From the NCBI GenBank assembly GCA_945910005.1, contig OX246745.1, forward strand, positions 15,214,274 through 15,278,273: a stretch of DNA of 64,000 bases. Direction: 5' to 3'. The notes below the pieces were generated by a model that saw only the letters and a list, made by a program, of their open reading frames with translations, ran no database searches and had not been told where the DNA came from. Below, one piece after another: positions 11,474 through 20,690 of this stretch. Position 1 is the first letter of the stretch. Each line of letters opens with the position of its first letter. The DNA is from Isoperla grammatica (taxonomy: Eukaryota > Arthropoda > Insecta > Plecoptera > Perlodidae). Both the position numbers and the translations under genes were made by a program.

Positions 11474-12346
11474 CTGGGGGGTGAGTCTCGACTTCCGCGC
11501 GGAAACGAAACTTTCGACAGGCTGAAATCTATTCTTGACCAATCGGAACCATGTGGCGTGTTTTAAGTATTTTCCACAGTCTGCTAGCGGTGAATCAGTG
11601 CATCATCCAGGTGGCGGTGGGTATTGTCATTAAAGCATTATCATTTGTTCTGATAAACATGTCAAACGGGCACGACGTTAACAATAAGTAAGCTAATACT
11701 TTATTACAACACATTATATTAGGTTCCATACATTATATAGACTAGGCTGTAGTACTACGTTACTAATGTAGGCCTAGTAATGTAGGCCCAGGCTTATTGT
11801 AGCCTAGTGATAGCATAAACTAAAAGAGTTGGGCCTAGACCTAGGCTAGACTTAGACCACGTGATCTTCTGACGTCACTTTCGACTGTGGACAGTAATTC
11901 CATCTGCAATTTGGCTGTCGGAATTACATCCTACAGACGAAAGTGACGTCAATTCATCACGTGGTGTAGTCCTAGCCTAGGCCTAGGCCCAACTCTTTTA
12001 GTCTAGGCCATTACTAGGCTACAATAAGCCTAGGCCTACATTAATAGGCCTACATTAGTAATGTAGTACTACAGCCTAGTCTATATAATGTATGGAACCT
12101 AATATAATGTGTTGTAATAAAGTATTAGCTTACTTATTGTTAACGTCGTGCCCGTTTGACATGTTTATCAGAACAAATGATAATGCTTTAATGACAATAC
12201 CCACCGCCACCTGGATGATTCACTGATTCACCGCTAGCAGACTGTGGAAAATACTTAAAACACGCCACATGGTTCCGATTGGTCAAGAATAGATTTCAGC
12301 CTGTCGAAAGTTTCGTTTCCGCGAGGAAGTCGAGACTCACCCCCCA
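11474..12346. mobile_element. Long palindromic foldback element, 428-bp arms
   Basis: The left arm (11474-11901, starting CTGGGGGGTGAGTCTCGACT) is the reverse complement of the right arm (11920-12346), leaving an 18-nt loop at 11902-11919. By eye the outer 330 bases of the arms differ at only a few positions, and most differences lie near the centre. The inner arms are built from AGGCCTA-type words and each carries a TGACGTCA (11870-11877 and 11944-11951). There is no protein-coding capacity. It could be a foldback or MITE insertion, or a hairpin locus giving long double-stranded RNA if transcribed. I found no clear target-site duplication. Confidence 0.8.
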
Positions 12347-13424
12347 GCACTGGCTCGGAAGGCCTCTCCCCCAGGCCCTACATTCTGCTTTGCACAATAA
12401 TACCTGGGTGTTTTTATACCTGCCTCCTGATGCCACTGATATTCACCAAGCACAAATAAAACACAGTTATACTATCGAGGAGGGGCGATTGGGTGATAAA
12501 ATACGGGAATGCGTCACAATGTTACAAACTAAAACATTTCATTAGTCGGCAACTTCAATTATTACGCAACCATTCTTTTTAAATAATTAAAGCTATATCA
12601 ACGCATACAAACTCGCTTTGTAGAGCTAATATTTGATTTAATAATAACGAGTATACGAATTATTAATCATTTATTCATAGCGGTGCATACCTCTTGCTAT
12701 TACCTTTGCAGTGTAGCTTGTGCTCGAACACTACTCGGACAACATAATAACATCAAGAGTAATTACATACTGGAGCAGACCAGCTCATGTTGCACAGTAG
12801 ATTAGCACGATGAAGAGAACTAATTTAATTCGCCGGGAAATGAGGGAATTATGTTTTAACCTTGTTAAACTGAACATGAAATTAGACCTATCAAATTGTC
12901 TATCACAATATTAAAAAATATAAACACACAGTATAAAATGAATCATCTCCGCAACAAGCAGTAGATGTTGTCAAGTTTTGTCGACTTGTATATGACAATA
13001 TTCGATCTGCCGTTTTCATAGGTATAGCGAGTTAAAACCCATCTTAATGCCGTAAGGCCTTGGTACTTCGATGCAGCTTCTTTAGCAAGATTCTAACAGT
13101 ATTTAATGTGGATATTGTAATACCACCGAGTACATGTTTTAATGGGGGATGGGATCTGCATTACACACTAAATGTGACCATTGTGACTATACGTGTAAAA
13201 GTGTGATAGCATGTTTATATGAGTATGTTGCAGTGAGAAAGGCTTATTGTGACTAATGTTAACAGTTTCAGTCCCACTTCACACACTATCATTATATGAG
13301 TCTTGTGAATTGAAATAGCTGTACAATAGCTTTGCAAAAAGTGAACCACTTTTAATCTGAGTGGAAACGATTGCACATACATATTTATTTTTTTATTTAC
13401 GTTTGTTCGTTTTTATATATTTAA
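12347..13424. other. Intergenic DNA, nothing recognised
   Basis: The 200 bases right of the foldback element have an open frame continuing out of the repeat arm with no recognised domain. The rest is AT-rich and featureless to me. Confidence 0.5.
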
Positions 13425-13602
13425 CTAAAAATTATTATTGCAATCATGGTGTTCGAGACGACGGGGGAGGGGTGATGGGGGTGATCGATTAATGTAAGGT
13501 ACAGTTACATAAAAACCATGACTTATGCGGGATTCGAACCCACGTTCTAGATACATGCTTAGGATATGTGCCCCAAAAGCATAAGCCACCGCGTACGGCT
13601 TT
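13425..13602 (-). mobile_element. tRNA-derived SINE-like element
   Basis: On the minus strand a tRNA-like head starts at about 13602 (GCCGTACGCGGTGGCTTATG) and contains a perfect B-box type segment GGTTCGAATCC (complement of 13530-13540) in a GTGGG/CCCGC T-arm. The acceptor ends do not pair and the anticodon arm is weak, so this is not a functional tRNA gene. A non-tRNA body follows, ending in an AATAATAATTTTT tail near 13428. This is the structure of a Pol III-derived SINE. Confidence 0.55.
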
Positions 13603-13930
13603 GTTATATCCATTTAAATTATGCACAAGCCGGCAATAAATATCTGACAGTAAACAATATTCAATATACACAATAATGCATATACGTTTGAAACCAATCC
13701 TTTGCTTTGGCATACTTAACACTAATGATGTTGTATAGAGTATAGGCATACATTCCATGCACTCACCATTGTAGCAGGATTGATGGAGCCAAAACTGCGG
13801 ATGTAGAGTTCACATCGAACGGTGGTGGCGTTATCTGCAATAAACAACAAACAACGTCGATTATTTACAAGACACTTGTACATGCACACACACCACACTC
13901 CACTTAATGCCATAAAACAACATCAATATC
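13603..13930. other. Spacer between two tRNA-derived elements
   Basis: I see no gene or repeat in this 330-base interval. Confidence 0.5.
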
Positions 13931-14201
13931 ATTCATTCATTTTTCGTAGGAATACCCGTTCTAGGGTGCACACCAGCTTTACCTGATGTGCCCCTCTTCA
14001 GGTGACTAACTAGGTTATTAAGGTTTTTGGATAGCTGGGAAGGAATGTCCGAGGGCTATTAGTAGGACTCAATCCCAGCATTCGCCTTTACGTCTGAGGA
14101 AAACCTCGGAAAAAACCTTCAGTCAGGACTGCCGATGGCCGGAATCGAACCGGCGACCTCCCGAATTAGAGTCTCGCGTCTTACCACTGAGCCACCTCTA
14201 T
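13931..14201 (-). mobile_element. Full-length tRNA-headed SINE (reference copy of the family)
   Basis: Read on the minus strand, the tRNA-like head (from about 14201) holds an A box in TGGCTCAGTGGTAAG (14180-14194) and a B box GGTTCGATTCC (14141-14151). A body follows with GACTGAAGG, CCTCGGACATTCCTTCCC, CACCTGAAGAGGGGCAC and GGTGTGCACCC, and the tail is a short (AATG)n run at 13931-13940. Related fragments occur at 15790, 40663, 51165, 56396 and 58017, so this is a dispersed family. Mobilisation would depend on a partner LINE. Confidence 0.75.
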
Positions 14202-15390
14202 TGGTAACATCAATATACTTGTAAATAAATATATCCATAAATACATGATAAATAAATATACAATTAAATACATAAAGCATGGTAAATATAAATCAAATGC
14301 ATTTATAAATACTGTTTCAATGCAACCTTAACATGAACAAAATAGTGAATGAATTAGTGTTGCTTGCACGAACAGATTTCTCCAAATGTTATCAGTGTAC
14401 ACCTACGTGGAGTATCAAAACATTGTCGGTTAGGGGCTGAAATCGTCAGCACTTGAGACGGATAAAGCAGCTCTTGTGAGGCGAATCTCAGGAGAGAGGG
14501 AGGGGGGAGGGGAAGGACGGAGGGATGCTGATAGAAATTGATTGCCCGACATCATTCTAATCGCTCCAACGAGTCTTGCCATAAGAGGATCACATTCAAC
14601 GAATTACAACGTTCTCTAATGGGTGAAAAAAGTGTTGCTATTGTTATATTTTGTGTACAGTGTTCTAAACAAACACCACCATTTATTTAGGAATGTACGT
14701 CTACCTACCCTGCCTAGTCCCCGATTTCTGTCCGTTATAATTATTGCTTTAAAATTTTCATAAAATATGTAATCTCCTAGAAAAATTAGTGCTCTTTCTT
14801 ACGAATGTTTCTTTGTTGAAATGAATATTTCTGTTTGTTAAAGTGTTATCCCCGTTTCGGACGTTCAACCTGATCATGAGAGCGAAACTTTAGTATTGTA
14901 AATCATACAACTGCAAGTGGCTCCGATACTGTTATGCATTCATTATGTACATACATATGTATGTATAAGTGTCATTATGTCGTATATCACACAATTTCAA
15001 TTTATTGCTGTTGTTGACAAAAACAAATAAATTAGCACATCTGAAAACCTGTAACTTTAAGACAATCTTCCCCCCCCCCTCCACCCCCCTGACGGACAGG
15101 CTTAAGCGAAATGTTTAGAAATGTTTCAGATATTGGACGAAAACTGAATCAATATAAAGCAGAAAGATATACAATCACCGACCGACACACTAGATTGCCG
15201 CTCAGAATTATTGTTTAGAGAGAGAGAGTATACTTTCAAAACTTTTCTAAAAAATCAAAACTTCTTCGGTTACAAGTAAAGTAATAAGTATCGGCAGGCT
15301 TCGAAGACGCGATGGCCAGTAATAACATAAGAAGATTAAAACAAGGCCTGGCTTAGGCTTCTCTACCACAAACAAATACAGCTCAAATTG
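14202..15390. other. Intergenic DNA up to the assembly gap
   Basis: Contains an 18-nt perfect palindrome TACATACATATGTATGTA at 14948-14965 and C-rich runs near 15070-15085. No gene was recognised. Confidence 0.5.
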
Positions 15391-15590
15391 NNNNNNNNNN
15401 NNNNNNNNNNNNNNNNNNNNNNNNNNNNNNNNNNNNNNNNNNNNNNNNNNNNNNNNNNNNNNNNNNNNNNNNNNNNNNNNNNNNNNNNNNNNNNNNNNNN
15501 NNNNNNNNNNNNNNNNNNNNNNNNNNNNNNNNNNNNNNNNNNNNNNNNNNNNNNNNNNNNNNNNNNNNNNNNNNNNNNNNNNNNNNNNNN
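15391..15590. other. Assembly gap (200 N)
   Basis: Exactly 200 ambiguous bases. The round size suggests a scaffolding placeholder and not a measured distance. Any frame drawn across it is meaningless. Confidence 0.98.
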
Positions 15591-15789
15591 GATGTTGGTG
15601 TATAAATTGTGATTTAAACCAGTAAAACTGTAAACACGAAAAGTCTATTCCATTCTAACAAGTAGACAAAGTTAGTAAATCCCATTTCTGGATTTACATA
15701 GTCTCATTAAAATATTATATATATTTGGTACATATAAGCAACGATAACAACCCTAGTTTGTAATCTTTGATATAAGTCTTACTCAATGC

Positions 15790-15965
15790 CTGATGTTGGC
15801 TCAGCGGTAGCCAGTGAGATAGGTCGATGGTGCTATTTCCCTCACTGGCTTTCTAAACAACCTGTGGACATTCCTTCACAAATATCGAAAAGCCCCAAAC
15901 ATCCCTATTAGACCCCTGAAGTAAGAGTCCAGCACGTATGGCATGATATTCGTCCCAAGTACTGG
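15790..15965 (+). mobile_element. Degenerate SINE relic, same family as 13931-14201
   Basis: An A-box-like TTGGCTCAGCGGTAG at 15795-15809 is followed by a decayed B-box region and then GTGGACATTCCTTC and CCCCTGAAGTAAGAG, which line up in order with the body of the 13931-14201 element. Divergence is high and the tail is not clear. Confidence 0.4.
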
Positions 15966-16170
15966 ATTACTGTCGTGGGGCATGACTACAGAGCACGGAT
16001 CATTTCACTTGTTGTTTCCTGAGCGTTGAATCCGTACTCTAAGGAGAGATTAGTACAGGTTATTTACGACGTGCTTAGTAGTATCTCCGCTGAGCGCTGC
16101 GGACAGTAATAGAGAATTGATACTTAGCCCCGACCTATAAACCGTTAAATGGATTTTAACTACATATATT

Positions 16171-17111
16171 GTAGGGTTATAAACATGCCCATATTCTCTT
16201 TAGCCTACAGGTGGAATGTAAATATAATATACAAGGTTCATCTGATTCTGACTGTTGTATTGAGAGCCGCGTGCGGAACGCCTGCACGCCTGCACGCCGG
16301 CAACCAGCTACACACCTTCTCAGCGCTGCTCGGAGGTGGCGGCGGAGCGGGGAACTAACACTGACCGCCTGCACAGAACCGAGCCGGCAACCAGCAACGC
16401 ATCTTCTCAGCGCTGCTCGGAGGCGGCGGCGGAGCGGGGAACTAACACTAACCGCCTGCACAGAACCGAGCCGGAAACCAGCAACACACCTTCTCAGCGC
16501 TGCTCGGAGGCGGCGGCGGAGCGGGGAACTAACACTGACCGCCTGCACAGAACCGAGCCGGCAACCAGCAACACACCTTCTCAGCGCTGCTCGTTGGCGG
16601 CGGCGGAGCGGAGAACTAGCACTGACCGCCTGCACAGAACCGAGCCGGCAACCAGCAACACACCTTCTCAGCGCTGCTCGGAGGCGGCGGCGGAGCGGGG
16701 AACTAACACTGACCGCCTGCACAGAACCGAGCCGGCAACCAGCAACACACCTTCTCAACGCTGCTCGGAGGCGGCGGCGGAGCGGGGAACTAACACTGAC
16801 CGCCTGCACAGAACCGAGCCGGCAACCAGCAACACATCTTCTCAGCGCTGCTCGGAGGCGGCGGCGGAGCGGGGAATTAACACTGACCGCCTGCACAGAA
16901 CCGAGCCGGCAACCAGCAACACACCTTCTCAGCGCTGCTCGGAGGCGGCGGCGGAGCGGAGAACCAACACTGGCCGCCAGCGGTGCTCGGAAGCAGTGAC
17001 GGAGCGGGGAACTAACAATGACTGTGTATTACATTAAATTATATTATTATAGGGGTTTTTAGGATGCATCTATAGGTATATTGTTAATATATTGGGATAT
17101 AGCAAAAGAGA
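16171..17111 (+). mobile_element. VNTR-bearing dispersed element, copy A
   Basis: This element has a unique 5' flank (TAGGGTTATAAACATGCCC, CTCTTTAGCCTAC, GTTGTATTGAGAGCCGCGTG), a GC-rich 87-bp VNTR (about 16290-17020), a short AT stretch derived from TATAA units (about 17030-17050), and a 3' unique flank (GGGGTTTTTAGGATGCATCT ... TAGCAAAAGAGAAT). The same modules occur in the same order on the minus strand at 62956-63915, with about five VNTR units and a hugely expanded TATAA tract. The modular build recalls primate SVA elements, but no relationship is implied. No terminal repeats or target-site duplication could be fixed, and no conserved protein is encoded. Confidence 0.75.
16290..17020 (+). 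repeat. 87-bp GC-rich VNTR, eight units plus a partial
   Basis: The anchor CAGCGCTGCTCGGAGG recurs every 87 bases from about 16321 to 16930, with a ninth degenerate partial near 16975. Each unit has (GGC)n-rich GGCGGCGGCGGAGCGGGGAA, then CCGCCTGCACAGAACCGAGC, then AACCAGCAACACACCTTCTC. Because 87 is divisible by three and the unit has few stop codons, long frames are open simultaneously in two plus frames and one minus frame. The longest of these begin at GTG rather than ATG, so I do not treat any as a gene. Confidence 0.95.
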
Positions 17112-19032
17112 ATACTCCGTAACGTTTGTGTTGACTACCAATTGTGTTTAATGTTGAATTGTTGTTTTTTTCATTAAAACACACTTATTGGAATTGTACA
17201 ATTCTGTTGTTTATATAAAATAAATAATAATAATAATAATAATAATTACACTTTTGTACGTCAGTACAAATGCATTTTGAAGAAGCTGTACAAATATTGC
17301 AACTCTCGCGATAAGAAAAAAATCTTACTTTCATAGCGTAGACATTATGTGGATATATATTAACAATTAATTGGATTGGATATCTCAATGTATTTCAGAT
17401 TACTTTTCCGAAGATAATCTTTCACATCTTCTCTTATAATGAACGTAGTTGAACCATATTTCACGCACACGTATCACGAATGATGATGTATCATTCACGT
17501 GTTCTCATGGACACATTAACGAATGACAGGCAGAAGTAGATCATCTTCTTGGGACAACTAATTATACTGACATCAATCCCTGGTGAGAAAAGTCTGTCCG
17601 ACTTTGATTCGTTTCATTTCAAAAGACTTCAATTTGATACTGGTAAGAAGATAAGGGAAGAAAAGGGGGAACTTACAGCTGTAGTAACTCCAATGCTGGA
17701 TGTTATTATATTTTGCGACTGGTGTGGATGGGTACTAAAGAGATTGTAAAGAAAAGTGATATTCGGATTTACTCGACGGCTCTCAACTCAACATTGGCTG
17801 ACAAGTTAAGAAAGTTGCAAGAAACTAAACTTTATAAGTATATTCATATTGAAAAGAGTTTTGGGTTTCCGTACTCCTCTTTTCATAACGGGAAGTGTTT
17901 AACATTTATACATCGTGTTCAAAAACTGTTGAAAAGACAAGTTTTTAAAGTTATTGCCTAGAATAGCTGGGGATTAATTTTAAGGCTCGTCACTTAGCTG
18001 TCTTTTGAAAGCAAGTGGACATTTTATGATTTTGTAGATTTTAAAAAGGGAATTGGAACTTTGATTTTCACTTAGTGTTTAGTAAATTATGCGAACATGA
18101 GTAATACGTGTAATTATAGTTGAAATTTGAGTTGAACAGGATTGGATTTGACAGCTGAATACCTTTTTACCACCAAAACAGATTCTACGGTTAAACCATC
18201 TCCATTCAAAAACTGTAATCTCGCAGACGGGAGAAAGCACTCGAGTTTTATCATAACCCATTGATTGGCACGTCAAAACTTAAGCGCTGGCTTGAGTCAT
18301 GTATGAAGTACCCTCAAACACGGGGGACTGCACTGACTGTACGGTGCATTACATTGCGGTCACTGATGATGGAATGGCTTTATTGAGGTCTACCTACAGT
18401 AATTGTATTTGTTTTTCTGAAAGCGCTCAAAGATCGACAGATACAAAGCAGATTGACAGTAAGAACACTGCGCTATCTTTTAGTGCGGGTTGCCTTTCAA
18501 TTGAATTCGATCGTAAAAATGCAAAACATATTTTAAAGAGTATTATTAGAATGATATGCTTATACAGTTATATACGATATTATTGACTTTTTACTTAAGA
18601 AATTGTGTATGTATTTATATAGGAATGCGCTGTTAAAATAATGTAATAATAAATCTACACTTTACTACCTACGTTGAAATAAAATAATTACATAAGTTTA
18701 TGGTAGTTGGAAAAAAACATTATTTTAACAGAATACTTAGTGTAGAAAAAGGTAATTAACGATGATAGAATACCTTTGTTTTACTTATAACAAAATATGT
18801 GTTTATATTAAAGGTGAGGGGCCCCACACAAGTCCCAAGCCCCACACAAGTGGGCCTTTATCCTCAGCCAGAGTTAGCATATTGCTCTTAAAATGTAAGT
18901 TGCAAAAATACAAGATTGAAAGTTGAAACCATGCAACATCAGAACCAGAAGGTTATTTACAAACCGTAAGTGAAATTTTGAGTCGATCCAAAGCGAGGGA
19001 TGTTAATGTTACTAAACCTTCTTATGCAGCTA
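17112..19032. other. Spacer between the two VNTR-type elements
   Basis: Contains a (TAA)n run at 17218-17247 and two unrecognised short frames (17549-17749 and 17713-17961) in different registers, and another at 18299-18586. I found no domain. A CCCCACACAAGT phrase is directly repeated near 18821 and 18840. Confidence 0.5.
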
Positions 19033-20690
19033 AGATGATCATCTTATAACACGTTTCGTAAGTGGAAACATATATAATTGCCTGCGGGGCTCGGAAACGA
19101 GTTAAGTGTTTCCTAGTGACGTCACTGCACGGTGATCTACCCGGCTTCACCATTGTATTCGCGCTCGGTCCTCTCCTAGTGACGTCACTGCCCGGTGATC
19201 TACCCGGCTTCACCATTGTATTCGCGCTCAGTCCTCTCCTAGTGACGTCACTGCACGGTGATCTACCTGGCTTCACCATTGTATTCGCGCTCGGTCCTCT
19301 CCTAGTGACGTCACTACACGGTTATCTACCTGGCTTCACCAATGTATTCGCGCTCGGTCCTCTCCTAGTGACGTCACTGCACGGTGATCTACCTGGCTTC
19401 ACCATTGTATTCGCGCTCGGTCCTCTCCTAGTGACGTCACTACACGGTTATCTACCCGGCTTCACCATTGTATTCGCGCTCGGTCCTCTCCTAGTGACGT
19501 CACTGCACGGTGATCTACCTGGCTTCACCATTGTATTCGCGCTCGGTCCTCTCCTAGTGACGTCACTGCACGGTGATCTACCTGGCTTCACCATTGTATT
19601 CGCGCTCGGTCCTCTCCTAGTGACGTCACTGCACGGTGATCTACCTGGCTTCACCGTTGTATTCGCGCTCGGTCCTCTCCTAGTGACGTCACTGCACGGT
19701 GATCTACCTGGCTTCACCATTGTATTCGCGCCCGGTCCTCTCCTAGTGACGTCACTGCCCGGTGATCTACCTGGCTTCACCATTGTATTCGCGCTCGGTC
19801 CTCTCCTAGTGACGTCACTGCACGGTGATCTACCCGGCTTCACCATTGTATTCGCGCTCGGTCCTCTCCTAGTGACGTCACTGCACGGTGATCTACCCGG
19901 CTTCACCATTGTATTCGCGCTCGGTCCTCTCCTAGTGACGTCACTGCCCGGTGATCTACCTGGCTTCACCATTGTATTCGCGCTCGGTCCTCTCCTAGTG
20001 ACGTCACTGCACGGTGATCTACCTGGCTTCACCATTGTATTCGCGCTCGGTCCTCTCCTAGTGACGTCACTGCCCGGTGATCTACCTGGCTTCACCATTG
20101 TATTCGCGCTCGGTCCTCTCCTAGTGACGTCACTGCACGGTGATCTACCCGGCTTCACCATTGTATTCGCGCTCGGTCCTCTCCTAGTGACGTCACTGCC
20201 CGGTGATCTACCCGGCTTCACCATTGTATTCGCGCTCGGTCCTCTCCTAGTGACGTCACTGCCCGGTGATCTACCCGGCTTCACCATTGTATTCGCGCTC
20301 GGTCCTCTCCTAGTGACGTCACTGCACGGTGATCTACCCGGCTTCACCATTGTATTCGCGCTCGGTCCTCTCCTAGTGACGTCACTGCCCGGTGATCTAC
20401 CTGGCTTCACCATTGTATTCGCGCTCGGTCCTCTCCTAGTGACGTCACTGCACGGTGATCTACCTGGCTTCACCATTGTATTCGCGCTCGGTCCTCTCCT
20501 AGTGACGTCACTGCCCGGTGATCTACCCGGCTTCACCATTGTATTCGCGCTCGGTCCTCTCCTAGTGACGTCACTGGCGGCGCACTGGATTCTGCGCAGC
20601 GATATTTGCCAACTCGATTTGCTAAGCGCCCTAGATGTCCGATCATGCTGAATGAAGCTCGGATTGCAACGAAATGAAGTTATTTTGGAT
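19033..20690 (+). mobile_element. CRE-repeat element, copy A
   Basis: A left flank of about 80 bases (GATCATCTTATAACACGTTT ... GGGGCTCGGAAACGAGTTAA) and a right flank of about 110 bases (GGCGGCGCACTGG ... GATCATGCTGAATGAAGCTC) bracket a 63-bp tandem array. Both flanks have recognisable diverged counterparts around the 69-bp array on the minus strand at 61790-62590, aligned by eye at well below full identity. The array is therefore part of a dispersed unit and not a satellite that arose here alone. No protein domain is present. Confidence 0.6.
19110..20575 (+). repeat. 63-bp tandem array with a TGACGTCA in every unit
   Basis: TGACGTCA occurs at 19117-19124 and then every 63 bases to 20566-20573. 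That is exactly 23 intervals and 24 sites, with no net indel. Each site sits in a 12-bp palindrome AGTGACGTCACT in most units. The unit continues GCACGGTGATCTACC(C/T)GGCTT, CACCATTGTATTCGCGCTCG and GTCCTCTCCT. TGACGTCA is the consensus full CRE bound by CREB/ATF bZIP dimers. Units differ mainly at GCACGG versus GCCCGG and at CTACCC versus CTACCT. The frame open on the plus strand starts at GTG. The minus frame has an in-frame ATG in each unit but codes only for the repeat. Confidence 0.97.

Noticed and set aside
12279..12545. Frame continuing out of the long palindrome
   Set aside because: Starts at a non-ATG codon inside the repeat arm; the unique part shows no domain.
13519..13602. Functional tRNA gene
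   Set aside because: Good T-arm but unpaired acceptor and poor anticodon arm; better explained as a SINE head.
14130..14201. Functional tRNA gene
   Set aside because: A and B boxes are present, but the acceptor arms do not pair and a SINE body with tail follows directly.
15388..15612. Open frame across the N run
   Set aside because: Consists almost entirely of unknown bases.
16177..17037. Long frames in the 87-bp VNTR
   Set aside because: Two plus frames and one minus frame are open at once over the same GC-rich repeat, and the long plus frames start at GTG. No domain or conserved non-repeat part.
19110..20575. CRISPR-like regular array
   Set aside because: Units are contiguous with no variable spacers, and the context is eukaryotic repeat DNA.
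19062..20651. A 529-codon open frame through the 63-bp array
   Set aside because: It starts at GTG, has no ATG in frame before the repeat, and exists because 63 is divisible by three. The opposite strand is open as well, which is typical of a repeat and not of a gene.
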